Assembly: GCA_030378035.1 (NCBI GenBank)
Contig: JAUCGI010000002.1
Location: 1-64,000, forward strand
Length of the DNA: 64,000 nucleotides
Source of the DNA: Desulfobacterales bacterium HSG2
GTDB taxonomy: Bacteria > Desulfobacterota > Desulfobacteria > Desulfobacterales > 4be13
Direction: 5' to 3'
The notes below the pieces were generated by a model. It worked only from the letters and a program-made list of their open reading frames with translations, searched no databases and had not been told where the DNA came from. Of this stretch, positions 9,984 through 18,383 are shown in pieces; the first letter of the stretch is position 1, and each line of letters opens with the position of its first letter. Both the position numbers and the translations under genes were made by a program.

Positions 9984-10763
9984 TTAGTTTCCCACCGGGC
10001 AGGCCAACTCACACAGCCTGCAATACCTGATGCATTTATAAGGTTCTTCATCGCCCTCAGGTTTCACCATGATGCCTTCGTCAATATCCTTTTGCATCCG
10101 CACATTGCAGGCCACCCGGTCAAAGGTCCCTCTGATGCCGGGCAATACGGACAGGCCCGGCTCATCGGCCGAACAGACGGTGTTCTGAAAAGCATCCTGG
10201 GGACAGGCTTTTCGACAGGGTTGTTTGCAGTCTTCGCAGGGATTGAATTCAACCGGGCCGGCGGCTTTTGTTTCCCTGTCCAACAAAATCGCCCGGAAAC
10301 GGATGCGGGGTCCGTATTCAGGCGTGACCACCAGATTGTTCCTGCCGATACACCCCAGGCCGGCCATCACGGCCGCGTCTTTCAGAAAAATTCCTCCTTT
10401 TTCAACATGATAAGGCAGTTTGTAGGTTCTGATACTGAACGCGTTCTCGATCCATTCGGACAGTCCCCCGCTGATCCGCATCAGGATGCGGTTGCCGGGT
10501 GTTCCTTCCCTGCCATCCCACCAGTCCAGTTCCGGTTCATCCGCCCCGTGCTCAACTCCGATCACCACCGCAGACACGGCATCCGCGGGCCAAGCCACCT
10601 CGCGGGGCTTAACACCGAGGTTCATCCCGATTTTGGGATATATCCGGTGTGAAGGTGACGCTTTCAGCGCGTCTGTGTCTGCGACACCTGCGACGGATGC
10701 GCCCAGTGATCTGGCCTTTTCAACAATTTTTTCCGCTAATTCCGATCCGGAAAGCGCGTTCAT
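9984..10763 (-). CDS. 4Fe-4S ferredoxin-type protein (epoxyqueuosine reductase-like, QueG-related)
   Basis: The 259-residue protein carries two ferredoxin-like cysteine clusters near its C-terminus. One is CEDCKQPCRKACP and the other CIRYCRLCELACP, which ends a few residues before the stop. The N-terminal part (ARSLGASVAGVADTDAL, VIGVEHG) resembles the cobalamin-binding fold of QueG/COG1600 proteins. It is shorter than true QueG (about 350 residues) and lacks the HEAT-repeat tail, so a tRNA function is doubtful and reductive electron transfer is more likely. AAAGGAG precedes the ATG. It forms a two-gene unit with the downstream DUF362 gene. Confidence 0.7.
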   Translation of the reverse strand: MNALSGSELAEKIVEKARSLGASVAGVADTDALKASPSHRIYPKIGMNLGVKPREVAWPADAVSAVVIGVEHGADEPELDWWDGREGTPGNRILMRISGGLSEWIENAFSIRTYKLPYHVEKGGIFLKDAAVMAGLGCIGRNNLVVTPEYGPRIRFRAILLDRETKAAGPVEFNPCEDCKQPCRKACPQDAFQNTVCSADEPGLSVLPGIRGTFDRVACNVRMQKDIDEGIMVKPEGDEEPYKCIRYCRLCELACPVGN

Positions 10764-10930
10764 GGCTTTCTCCTTTCATGTAGTTTTTTCCCCAATGCCG
10801 GGGCCTGTAGCGGTTTCGTATCCGGTTTCCGAAAGCCGCACCGGATTACACATCGAATTGCCGCTGATAAAAGAATCCTGCATATCGTGAGTGACAAAAG
10901 AATCTGAAAGCACCCTGAAAAAATTTTTTC

Positions 10931-11052
10931 AGGCATCCTTCACAAAAGCCGAAAGTGGTTTACACTTTTTCCCGGTCAGGGTTGGCAGGCCGGATGCGGG
11001 AAGCCTTAAAGGTTAAAACCTGAAAGTGTAAACTGACAAATGAAGGATGCCC
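10931..11052. mobile_element. MITE-like element, copy 1
   Basis: The 122-bp segment has inverted ends (GGCATCCTTCA against TGAAGGATGCC) and subterminal GTTTACACTTT against AAAGTGTAAAC. It has no coding capacity. A related element lies at 11180-11331, and the tandem block at 1-505 ends in the same right terminus. No target-site duplication was recognised. Confidence 0.6.
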
Positions 11053-11179
11053 TTTTTCAGAAGAACTAATATTTCCATACAGGGGTATAAAATGAATGTC
11101 AAGCCTAAAGCCTAAAGCCTAAAGCCTAAAGAACACAGCAATTCTAATTTCGGCTGGCAACTTAAAGCGGGACAATTTT

Positions 11180-11331
11180 GGGCATCCTTCATAAAAGCCG
11201 AAAGTAGTTTGCACTTTTTTCCAATCAGAGTCGGCCGGCATTTTACATCTCACACAAAGGCACAAAGGCACAGGGATCAAAAAAAATTAACCCTGACACA
11301 GAAAGTGTAAACCAGCAAATGAAGGATGCCC
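11180..11331. mobile_element. MITE-like element, copy 2
   Basis: The 152-bp segment has the same inverted ends as copy 1 (GGGCATCCTTCA against TGAAGGATGCCC) and the same subterminal GAAAGTGTAAACC motif. The interior differs and contains an ACAAAGGCACAAAGGCAC simple repeat, so only the termini are conserved between copies. Confidence 0.6.
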
Positions 11332-12035
11332 ATTTTTGTAATGATTCATACCGCGAAACCACGAAACACGCGAAATAAGCGAAAGACACGAAAAGGGAAT
11401 CTGAAACCCCTTGTCGGAGCAGGCTCCCAAAGGCGTTATAATCAGCTTTTTTGGAATGCTCCCCTTGTAATTTGAAACTTGGAACTCAGAATTTGAAACT
11501 TGAAATCTGAGACTTGGAATTTGAACTTGAAGGGCCACAAAGCAGTCCGGATAATTTCAATCCACTGTCCGTTTTCGGACGACCGTTTTCGGACAATCGT
11601 CCGATTTCGGACACCCCCATCCACTTCCAATTCCTTGTTTAAAAAAAAGATATGCAATTATAACAGATATATAAGATCAGATTTGGGAATTTCTGGCACG
11701 TCTGGCACAAGATATGCATGCATTAACGTGGGGTATTGTCTTCTGACTTCAGCCTCAGATATGTATATGAAACTGTTATAAGTGTAAACTTGGGGATTCC
11801 CATTTCAAAAGAACAGAACTCCTGCTTTCAAACGGACACGGCAGGATCAAGAGCAGGAAAGTTGTTCATTCACAAGTTTACACTTATGATGAAACTATAT
11901 GGCACAAAACATCAGGCATCTCTTTTCAGGTGACTATGGCTGGGAATGTGGCGAGGAAGTTTGCCATCAAAGCCACAACATGAAAAAAATAATAGTCATC
12001 CTGAAATGAGAGTCTCAAATAAAAGGAGGTTTTCA
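11332..12035. other. Gene-free accessory stretch with simple repeats
   Basis: No credible gene was seen in about 700 bp. The stretch holds CGAAACCACGAAACACGCG-type repeats (about 11355-11395) and TTTGAAACTTGGAA-type repeats (about 11468-11530). A cluster of CGTTTTCGGAC/GTCCGATTTCGGAC inverted motifs lies at about 11566-11612, and an AT-rich segment follows. The phrase GGCGTTATAATCAG at about 11431 recurs near 19437, 23875 and 38990. Confidence 0.5.
11703..11718 (+). promoter_or_regulatory. Possible sigma-54 promoter
   Basis: TGGCAC-AAGAT-ATGCA matches the -24/-12 consensus TGGCAC-N5-TTGCA with one mismatch in the -12 element. It points toward the small Fis-type HTH gene at 12036, about 320 bp downstream. 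A match this short in an AT-rich region can arise by chance. Confidence 0.3.
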
Positions 12036-12290
12036 ATGAAACTGTCTTATGTCAAAGAAAAAGGGTTCCCTTATTCTGCCATGTCCGCTGAAAATATGAG
12101 ATTCGACAGGGAAGGTGAGATGATGTTCCGTTCGTCTGATCTCAGGATCGCTGTGAAAAACTTTGAAATGGAGTTCATTCTCAGGGCATTGGATCGGAAC
12201 CTGTGGCACAGAGGAAAAACAGCAACCGAACTTGGCATCGGTGACAAGACTCTTTACCGGAAAATAAAACAATACCATCTGTCACCATGA
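12036..12290 (+). CDS. Small Fis-type helix-turn-helix protein
   Basis: The start at 12036 is supported by a near-perfect AAAGGAGG seven bases upstream and gives 84 residues. The C-terminal half (FILRALDRNLWHRGKTATEL, then GIGDKTLYRKIKQYHL) matches the Fis/HTH_8 DNA-binding domain that ends NtrC-type sigma-54 activators. There is no AAA+ or receiver domain. It may be a stand-alone DNA-binding protein or a retained tail of a larger regulator. Its stop overlaps (ATGA at 12287-12290) the start of a broken receiver-domain sequence, which suggests both derive from one regulatory locus. Confidence 0.65.
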   Translation: MKLSYVKEKGFPYSAMSAENMRFDREGEMMFRSSDLRIAVKNFEMEFILRALDRNLWHRGKTATELGIGDKTLYRKIKQYHLSP

Positions 12291-12515
12291 AAAAGACGGT
12301 GAAGGCAATGGAATTTCTGCGCCGTGAAGGGGGAGTATGCCGACGCGGCGCGCCCGGACATCATTCTGCTGGACCTGAACCTTCCCAGAAAGGACGGACG
12401 CGAAGTGCTTGCGGAGATCAGAGATGATGAGGGCTGAAACGAATTCCGGTGGTGGTTCTGACCGCATCCCGGGATCATGAAGCCATTGTCAGAAGCTATG
12501 ATCTTCATACCATAA
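12287..12515 (+). pseudogene. Response-regulator receiver domain remnant
   Basis: Translation in shifting frames gives [20 protein letters not shown], then [20 protein letters not shown], then IPVVVLTASRDHEAIVRSYD. This is the middle of a CheY/Rcp1-like receiver domain, including the phospho-acceptor DLNLP and the LTAS switch. One extra G in the GGGGG run near 12333 and one missing G near 12435 shift the frame out and back. The N-terminal strand and the C-terminal KP region are absent, so this is a fragment even if the frameshifts are sequencing errors. Confidence 0.7.
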
Positions 12516-12535
12516 GTAAACTTAAAGATTTCTAA

Positions 12536-12642
12536 ATCTCTTTATCTTGCTCTTGCTCTTTATCTTGCTCTTGCTCCTGCTCTTTATCAGGATAAAGATA
12601 AAGAGCAAGAGCAAGAGCAAGAGCAAGATTAAGATTAAGCCG
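12536..12642. repeat. CTCTTG/CAAGAG hexamer hairpin tract
   Basis: CTCTTG and CTTTAT hexamers run to about 12591 (CTCTTTATCAGGATAAAGAG at the turn) and are then mirrored by GAGCAA hexamers. The whole tract is a long imperfect palindrome of simple repeats. The same hexamer family occurs at 19264-19380 and 35869-36019. Confidence 0.9.
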
Positions 12643-12832
12643 TTGGCCCGAAAATCAGCCGCCTAAAAAATGGCGGGGAACAAAAACGGAATCAGCTTTC
12701 GGGAACATCGGCAACATTTTCATAACCCCAGTGCTGAACTCTGTTGAGGATTTCTGGTTTGGCGTTGTGAAACTGCCAAAAGTCATAAGCGTTAAGGGTT
12801 AAGGTTAATCATTAAAGAAAACAGCGCGTGCC

Positions 12833-13000
12833 TCACATCTCATCCATCTTTTCAAGGCGACGGTGAACGGCCTGGCGGGAGATCCCGAGGTATTCGGCCG
12901 CACGGGTTTTGTTGCCGTCGAACTTCTCCATGGCTTTGCGGATGATCAGGTCTGTCAGTTTTTCAAGATTAAGCTCTCCCTCAGGAGTTCGGCCGCGTTC
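12833..13000 (-). pseudogene. Fis-type HTH remnant of a sigma-54 regulator
   Basis: Read on the minus strand, the sequence gives NLEKLTDLIIRKAMEKFDG, then NKTRAAEYLGISRQAVHRRL and EKM before a stop at 12833. This is a well-preserved Fis-family helix-turn-helix tail of an NtrC-type activator. An in-frame stop lies just upstream, near 13010, and no AAA+ core exists beside it. It is a remnant distinct in sequence from the HTH gene at 12036. Confidence 0.65.
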
Positions 13001-13004
13001 CCAT

Positions 13005-13500
13005 TATTTCAGATTTTATCTGTTGCAAGTTTGACATTTATGATAAGCACTGATATTAATCTTCAAAAGAAACACAAACATTTTAAACATAGTGTCAGAT
13101 TCAGGTTTGTTCAGCGCGTAAATTGCATATTTGGGACTATCCATAAATTTTTTTGTGATCACCTTTGTGCCTTTCTTTGTGCCTCTGTGCCTTTGTGTGG
13201 GACATAAAATCCCGGAAAATTTATGGTCAGATGCTTAATGACGGACCAGTCATTTTGAAAAGTTTTGCAAACCGCAGAGGACACGGAGTCTCCGCGGAAC
13301 CCCGCGCCTTTCTCCGCGCCCTCCGCGTCTGAAAAGCCGCACATCACGCTTGTCTGAAAAATCAGAAATGATTTGTCGGCCATTTTGATTTGGCCAGTCC
13401 CGTTTGTATAAATAACCGCTTTCCGACTGCCTCGGGTTTTTGAATGCAAAAAATTATGATGGAAAAAACCCGGAATCTGACAACCATAAGAAAAAATATA
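13005..13500. other. Intergenic stretch with dispersed repeat motifs
   Basis: No gene is supported. The region includes inverted ends CCATAAATTTTT (about 13140) and AAAATTTATGG (about 13217) around a GTGCCTTTGTGCC-type simple repeat. It also has a CGGAGTCTCCGCGG palindrome at about 13284 that resembles those at 3596 and 19195. Confidence 0.45.
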
Positions 13501-13501
13501 A

Positions 13502-13672
13502 ATGACTTTTTTTAAATACAAGTTCGATTTTGAAATTGGCACTCTCATAAAAAGCCCTTGCAAAAAATGTGACAGAAGGAAGGAATTTCCCAAGTGCATT
13601 GATGATTGCAAGTCACTGGACGAAATACAAACCAGGATGGCCGAAGGGAGATCCTGCTCAAAAAGCGTATGA
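13502..13672 (+). CDS. Cys-rich 56-residue protein, possible zinc binder
   Basis: This short frame encodes a protein with CKKCDRRKEFPKCIDDC at residues 20-36 and another Cys at 52, an arrangement typical of small zinc-binding proteins. The pattern of conserved cysteines in a short frame, and its overlap by ATGA (13669-13672) with the next gene, argue that it is real and translationally coupled to the acyltransferase-esterase. No clear Shine-Dalgarno precedes the ATG. The function is unknown. Confidence 0.6.
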   Translation: MTFFKYKFDFEIGTLIKSPCKKCDRRKEFPKCIDDCKSLDEIQTRMAEGRSCSKSV

Positions 13673-15837
13673 CCCGGGCTAAGTTTATGAACTATTTTGC
13701 ATATCTCACATCAGGTCTTGCTGTAAAAGCGCTTTCCAAGCTTTCAAGAGCCAGGATGATTATCTACGGAGAGAAGAATATTCCGACCGGCCCGATTATC
13801 TTTGCGATTAATCATTTCACCCGGATCGAGACGCTTCTGATGCCGACGTACATCTATCGCATGACGGGCGTTCCGGTATGGTCTCTTGCGGATTACTCTC
13901 TTTTCAGAGGTTCATTAGGCGCTTACTTGGACAAAGTCGGCGCAGTCTCCACGAGAGATCCTGACAGGGATATGATTATCGTAAAAAGCCTGCTTACCGC
14001 CGAAGCCAACTGGATCATCTTTCCCGAAGGCCGCATGGTAAAGAGTAAGAAAATCTTTGAAAAGGGGCGTTTCATGGTATCTTCTCCCAGGGGCAGACAT
14101 CCGCCGCATACGGGAGTCGCCTCACTGGCGATCAGAACGGAGTTCTACCGCCAGCGACTGCTGGGCATGTCGGAAAAATGCCCTGATGAAGTCAGACGCC
14201 TTTTGGATCTCTTCAATGTCGATTCAGTTGAATCGGTGTCTGAAAAAACGACTTATATTGTCCCGGTGAATCTGACCTATTATCCCCTGAGGGCGCGGGA
14301 GAATATTATCAACAAGCTTGCAGCAAGTCTCATAGAAGATATCCCGGAACGGATAACAGAAGAGATTATGACCGAGGGCGCCATGCTTCTTTCAGGGGTC
14401 GATATAGACATCCGGTTCGGCCGGCCGATCCGGATAAGCGATTTCATGGATAACCCCTCAATCAAACAGGATATTTCTGCGACATGCGAAATAAATTTTG
14501 ATGACAACATCCCATCCATACAGACCATGCGGGAAGTCGCACACGATATTATGGAGACTTACATGTCCTCCATCTACAGCATGACCACCGTAAACCACGA
14601 TCATCTCTTTGCCTCATTTCTCAAGCTGATGCCTTTTGAAAAGATTGATCCGAATGACCTGAGACGGAGGGTTTTCCTTGCGGCAAACCAGAATCTCGCC
14701 AAGACGGGAACCTGTCTTCACACCAGTCTCCGTGCAGACCAAGTCCATCTTCTCACGGATGACCGCTACAACAAGTTCAGAGAATTTATGGCCGTCGCTT
14801 TGGAAAAAGGCGTCATAAAAGAAGAAAACGGAGAACTGGTGAAAGATGCATCCAAATTTTCCCCGGACTCTGATTTTCACCGGGTCCGGCTGGACAACCC
14901 GATTTCGGTCATGGCAAACGAAGTGGAGCCGCTGACCCTGCTGCAACGCAGGATACGCCGTCTTGCATGGCGGTCTCCGTCCCGGATCAGGCGTATGACC
15001 GTCAACTGTCTCCTGAAAAAAGCGGTTTTGAAATTTGAAGAGGATTATGAGACGTTTTATATTGAGGGGGAATCAAAAGAAAAAGAGGTCGGCATGCCTG
15101 TTCTTCTGGAAGGAGCATCCGAACATATCGGCGTTGTTCTGATTCACGGATATATGGCGGCACCTCCCGAGGTGAGAGAACTGGCGGATTATCTTGCCAA
15201 CAGGGGGCTTTGGGTATATTGTCTCCGTCTGAAGGGGCATGGGACGTCCCCTGATGATCTCGCCGCAAGGACTTGGAACGACTGGAGAGAATCCGCGGAT
15301 GTCGGTTACGGAATCATCAGCAATATCTGCAAAGAGGTGGTCGTGGGAGGCTTCTCCACCGGAGCGGCCCTGGCCCTTGATCTTGCCGCAAGAGTCGGCG
15401 ATGTGAAGGGCGTTTTTGCAATCAGTCCGCCCTTCCGCCTCCGGGATATTGCTGCGAAATTTGTGCCTGCTGTGGATAAATGGAACCGCCTGATGGGCGC
15501 GGTTCACCTCAACTCAGCCAGAAAGGTCTTTGTTGAAAACAGACCTGAAAATCCCCACATCAATTATTCTCGGAATCCGATTTCAGGAATAAAGGAGATC
15601 GAGAAACTGATGAATGATCTCGAACCCAGATTATCCACAATAAAAGTGCCGGCCCTTGTGGCCCAGTCCTTTAAGGATCCGGTGGTCCACTATAAAGGTT
15701 CAAGCCGGATATTCGAGCTTTTGGGATCGGAGGATAAGCAATATCTTCTCTTTAACCTGGAGCGTCACGGCATACTCTTGGGGGAGGGGTCGCGCAGGGT
15801 TCATGAGGAGATTTGGAGTTTTATAAAATACATATAA
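13669..15837 (+). CDS. PlsC-type acyltransferase fused to alpha/beta hydrolase
   Basis: The start was set at 13669 (722 residues) because this ATG overlaps the stop of the upstream Cys-rich gene. A TTG 63 bases upstream is possible but less likely. Residues about 20-320 resemble lysophosphatidate-type acyltransferases, with NHFTRIE (H49, E54) in place of the usual NHxxxxD and a FPEGR block at 118-122. Residues about 480-722 are an alpha/beta hydrolase with HGYMAAP, the nucleophile elbow GFSTG (S563), D670 in SFKDP and H700 in LERHG. The fusion could couple acyl transfer with ester or lipid hydrolysis in phospholipid or wax-type metabolism. The HX4E variant makes acyltransferase activity uncertain. 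Confidence 0.8.
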   Translation: MTRAKFMNYFAYLTSGLAVKALSKLSRARMIIYGEKNIPTGPIIFAINHFTRIETLLMPTYIYRMTGVPVWSLADYSLFRGSLGAYLDKVGAVSTRDPDRDMIIVKSLLTAEANWIIFPEGRMVKSKKIFEKGRFMVSSPRGRHPPHTGVASLAIRTEFYRQRLLGMSEKCPDEVRRLLDLFNVDSVESVSEKTTYIVPVNLTYYPLRARENIINKLAASLIEDIPERITEEIMTEGAMLLSGVDIDIRFGRPIRISDFMDNPSIKQDISATCEINFDDNIPSIQTMREVAHDIMETYMSSIYSMTTVNHDHLFASFLKLMPFEKIDPNDLRRRVFLAANQNLAKTGTCLHTSLRADQVHLLTDDRYNKFREFMAVALEKGVIKEENGELVKDASKFSPDSDFHRVRLDNPISVMANEVEPLTLLQRRIRRLAWRSPSRIRRMTVNCLLKKAVLKFEEDYETFYIEGESKEKEVGMPVLLEGASEHIGVVLIHGYMAAPPEVRELADYLANRGLWVYCLRLKGHGTSPDDLAARTWNDWRESADVGYGIISNICKEVVVGGFSTGAALALDLAARVGDVKGVFAISPPFRLRDIAAKFVPAVDKWNRLMGAVHLNSARKVFVENRPENPHINYSRNPISGIKEIEKLMNDLEPRLSTIKVPALVAQSFKDPVVHYKGSSRIFELLGSEDKQYLLFNLERHGILLGEGSRRVHEEIWSFIKYI

Positions 15838-15903
15838 TGCTGGGAGAGTATTTTCAGTCCTTGGCGGATAGAAATTGCTTCCCCAAGTTGTGGATACGTC
15901 CTT

Positions 15904-17745
15904 ATGAATCAGACCAGATTAAAAATGAATTGCTCTGTTGAGCAGATCGAAGCGGATCCGGGGCTGTGCATCCCTTATCTGGGGAGCCGGATCAGAGAGA
16001 AGCGATGGTTTGCAGAGAAAGACGCGGCTATCGAAAATATTACCATAGAAGACACATTCCCACTGCCTCCGGGAGACCGGGCTTTTTCAAAAAAAAACGA
16101 TCTCTGCTCCCGAGGAATTATCGCCCGTTTCCAATTGAAAGGAAGCGGCGATAAAAGAATAATAAAATTTTATTTCATCCCTCTCATTCTCTCTCCGGAA
16201 AATATCAGGGAGATACCGGAAGATGACCGTTTTGAGTTAAACCTCTCGGATGGGAAGCGTTATCTTTTCTTTGCGGAACATTCTCCTGCTTTTCAGAACG
16301 CAGTCATTCGCCAATACAGGAAATCGGGCGTCATCCGAACTTGGGGAGGGGGTGCGGTCCGCTTTCGTCCCATTGGGTCCGCGCTGACGGATATCGATGA
16401 AACCTGCGTAACCGTTCGCTCAGCAGGTTCGGAAATTCCCTCATCCAACGTATTAACTCTCATTCAGACGAGTATGCAGACGATGGTGAGCAAAACGTAT
16501 AAAGATGTGAGGGGAATTTCCGTTCAGAACGGCAGCGTGTGGCTTCCCAATCCAGAAGTTCAACGATATGAAGCCCTCGCGGCGGCAGCTTATCCCAATA
16601 TTCCCGCTCTTTATGGCGTCGCCTGTTATCAGTCTCCGAAAGGAGAAGAGACGCCCCTTAACATAATGATGGAAGCGGTATCGTCCGAGGGTCAGGTGGG
16701 AGAGGTTTTCGCCAGATCGCTGGCGCAACTGACAGAGGAGCTGGAAAGGGGCAGACCGGATGCGTATGTTCAGCAATATATGCAGCGCGCAAAGGGGATT
16801 CAGTGGTTCTCCGCTGAAACAGCCAAAACCGTCGCCCGGATGCATACCGCTTTTTCTGCCAGCGGAAAAGCGGGATTCACCTCGGAGCAAGCCGCATCCG
16901 ATGATCTTTTCCGCTGGTCTGACAAGATTCTGGATAATTTTGAGCAGGCAATGACAGCCCTGAAAAAGAGAACCGGGGAAGAACCGAATGCAGACGCGTT
17001 GGCCAACCTGACAAAGCGACTCGATTCCGGTCGGATTGCACAGAGAATTCTCAGTCTCAGGCGTTTCAAAGGCGTTCTGATGAAATCTCAGGTTCACGGC
17101 GATCTTCACGGAGACCAAGGATTAATCAGGACTTCAGGGGATTGCCGAAAAACAGATGAACTGCTGAACTCGATTCAGCAGGGAGAGGAGACAGAAATCC
17201 GGCATCAGGCTTCCCGGCTAGCCGCGATGATCCGATGGCTCGATTTTGAGGGGCCGCCTGCCAAAGAATATGTGAATCCGGATTATGATTCCCGCGAGAA
17301 CCCGCTGACGGATCTGGCCGGCATGATTCAGGCGTTCTGGTATATGCTGAATATAAAACTTTATGACCGTCTGGGACTGACATATCAGAATCCCGACGAT
17401 CATGAAAAACAGCGCGAAGTCTCTCTGGCACTGGCTGGGCAGCTTGCCTGGGAAGATGCCGACATTCCGGGAGTAAATAACAAATTCATCCGGATTCTGA
17501 ACTTATGGCATACAGACGTCACCACGTCATTTATTAACGGCTATCTTGATGAAATCGAGAAACAGAACGCTCAGAATTCGGTTTTGAGAGAATGGGACAG
17601 GGAGACCGCCAGAGATTTGACATACTATTGGGTTTTGGCCAGGGCCGTTCATGAACTGCGCTATGAAACTTATGGAAGAGCATGGGGATGGGAGGCGATT
17701 CCGGGCAGCAGGATCATTCAGTTATCTGGGGTGCTTTGCACATAA
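15904..17745 (+). CDS. Maltokinase-like protein (APH-fold trehalose synthase-associated kinase)
   Basis: The 613-residue protein starts with the maltokinase cap motif RWFAEK (34-39; usual form RWFAGK). Its kinase core follows, with the catalytic loop HGDLHGDQGL starting at residue 398 and the metal-binding WLDFEGPP at 445-452 (D447). Maltokinases phosphorylate maltose to maltose-1-phosphate for GlgE-type glucan synthesis, or are fused to trehalose synthase. Neither GlgE nor TreS is visible here, so the substrate is inferred. The protein is longer than stand-alone maltokinases (about 450 residues). An insert of about 35 residues separates the HGD loop from the LDFEG motif. The ATG at 15904 has no obvious Shine-Dalgarno. 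Confidence 0.75.
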   Translation: MNQTRLKMNCSVEQIEADPGLCIPYLGSRIREKRWFAEKDAAIENITIEDTFPLPPGDRAFSKKNDLCSRGIIARFQLKGSGDKRIIKFYFIPLILSPENIREIPEDDRFELNLSDGKRYLFFAEHSPAFQNAVIRQYRKSGVIRTWGGGAVRFRPIGSALTDIDETCVTVRSAGSEIPSSNVLTLIQTSMQTMVSKTYKDVRGISVQNGSVWLPNPEVQRYEALAAAAYPNIPALYGVACYQSPKGEETPLNIMMEAVSSEGQVGEVFARSLAQLTEELERGRPDAYVQQYMQRAKGIQWFSAETAKTVARMHTAFSASGKAGFTSEQAASDDLFRWSDKILDNFEQAMTALKKRTGEEPNADALANLTKRLDSGRIAQRILSLRRFKGVLMKSQVHGDLHGDQGLIRTSGDCRKTDELLNSIQQGEETEIRHQASRLAAMIRWLDFEGPPAKEYVNPDYDSRENPLTDLAGMIQAFWYMLNIKLYDRLGLTYQNPDDHEKQREVSLALAGQLAWEDADIPGVNNKFIRILNLWHTDVTTSFINGYLDEIEKQNAQNSVLREWDRETARDLTYYWVLARAVHELRYETYGRAWGWEAIPGSRIIQLSGVLCT

Positions 17746-17779
17746 AAAAATCGATGATTAAACGGATTTAGGGGAGGCC

Positions 17780-17873
17780 TCTTAAACTTAAACTTGCACT
17801 TAAACTTGCACTTAAACTTGCACTTAAACTTGCACTTGCACTTGCACTTGCACTTGCACTTAAACTCAGACTT
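17780..17873. repeat. CACTTG/AAACTT hexamer tract
   Basis: Alternating CTTAAA and CTTGCA hexamers extend for about 90 bp after the maltokinase-like gene. A short GGATTTAGGGGAGGCC just before it resembles the end of the 181-bp element at 23707-23887, so a decayed copy may have preceded the tract. Confidence 0.85.
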
Positions 17874-18003
17874 GCCGCACTCAGACCCGCACCGCGCCCA
17901 GACTCCGGCCCGGGCGTGCCCTGTTAATGGAATGTCCGGGGTCTGAGCATAAGTGCAAGTTGGAAATTTATAACCATTAACAGAGGTTAAACGAGTTAAA
18001 GAG

Positions 18004-18366
18004 ATGGCAAACAAAAAACAATCCGGCATTGTAATGACAGATTTCGGGGAACTGCATTTTGACAACCGGGAAAACCCGAGGCTCCCGGCCAGACTTGCGG
18101 GTGCGGATGATCGGGATATCCTGAATTACATGGTTCTCAACGTCAGTCTTCCGGATCTGATGCGATCCGTGGGCGAAAAAGGTTTTTTCGGAGGCGAGCC
18201 TCTGCTGGTGATACCTGACAAGAAAAAAGGCGGTTATACAGTTGTCGAAGGCAACCGGCGACTGGGCGCGGTCAGACTTCTGCACAATCCCGGTCTCTCC
18301 GCGGTGAAAAAAAATTCGCTGCGGGCTGTGGAGACTTTTGATGAGTCGGATGAATGTAATCTTTAA
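18004..18366 (+). CDS. ParB-like N-terminal (ParB/Srx) domain protein
   Basis: The 120-residue protein contains an FDNRENPRLPARLAGADDRD entry motif and the ParB/sulfiredoxin signature VVEGNRRLGAVRLL. It lacks the helix-turn-helix and dimerisation parts of chromosomal ParB and stops 30 residues after the signature. It may be a truncated ParB or a stand-alone nuclease/CTPase-type domain such as those in mobile elements. It is followed 17 bases later by an unknown gene with a good ribosome site, and the two are probably co-transcribed. Confidence 0.65.
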   Translation: MANKKQSGIVMTDFGELHFDNRENPRLPARLAGADDRDILNYMVLNVSLPDLMRSVGEKGFFGGEPLLVIPDKKKGGYTVVEGNRRLGAVRLLHNPGLSAVKKNSLRAVETFDESDECNL

Positions 18367-18383
18367 CAAGAGGAGATTAAAAA

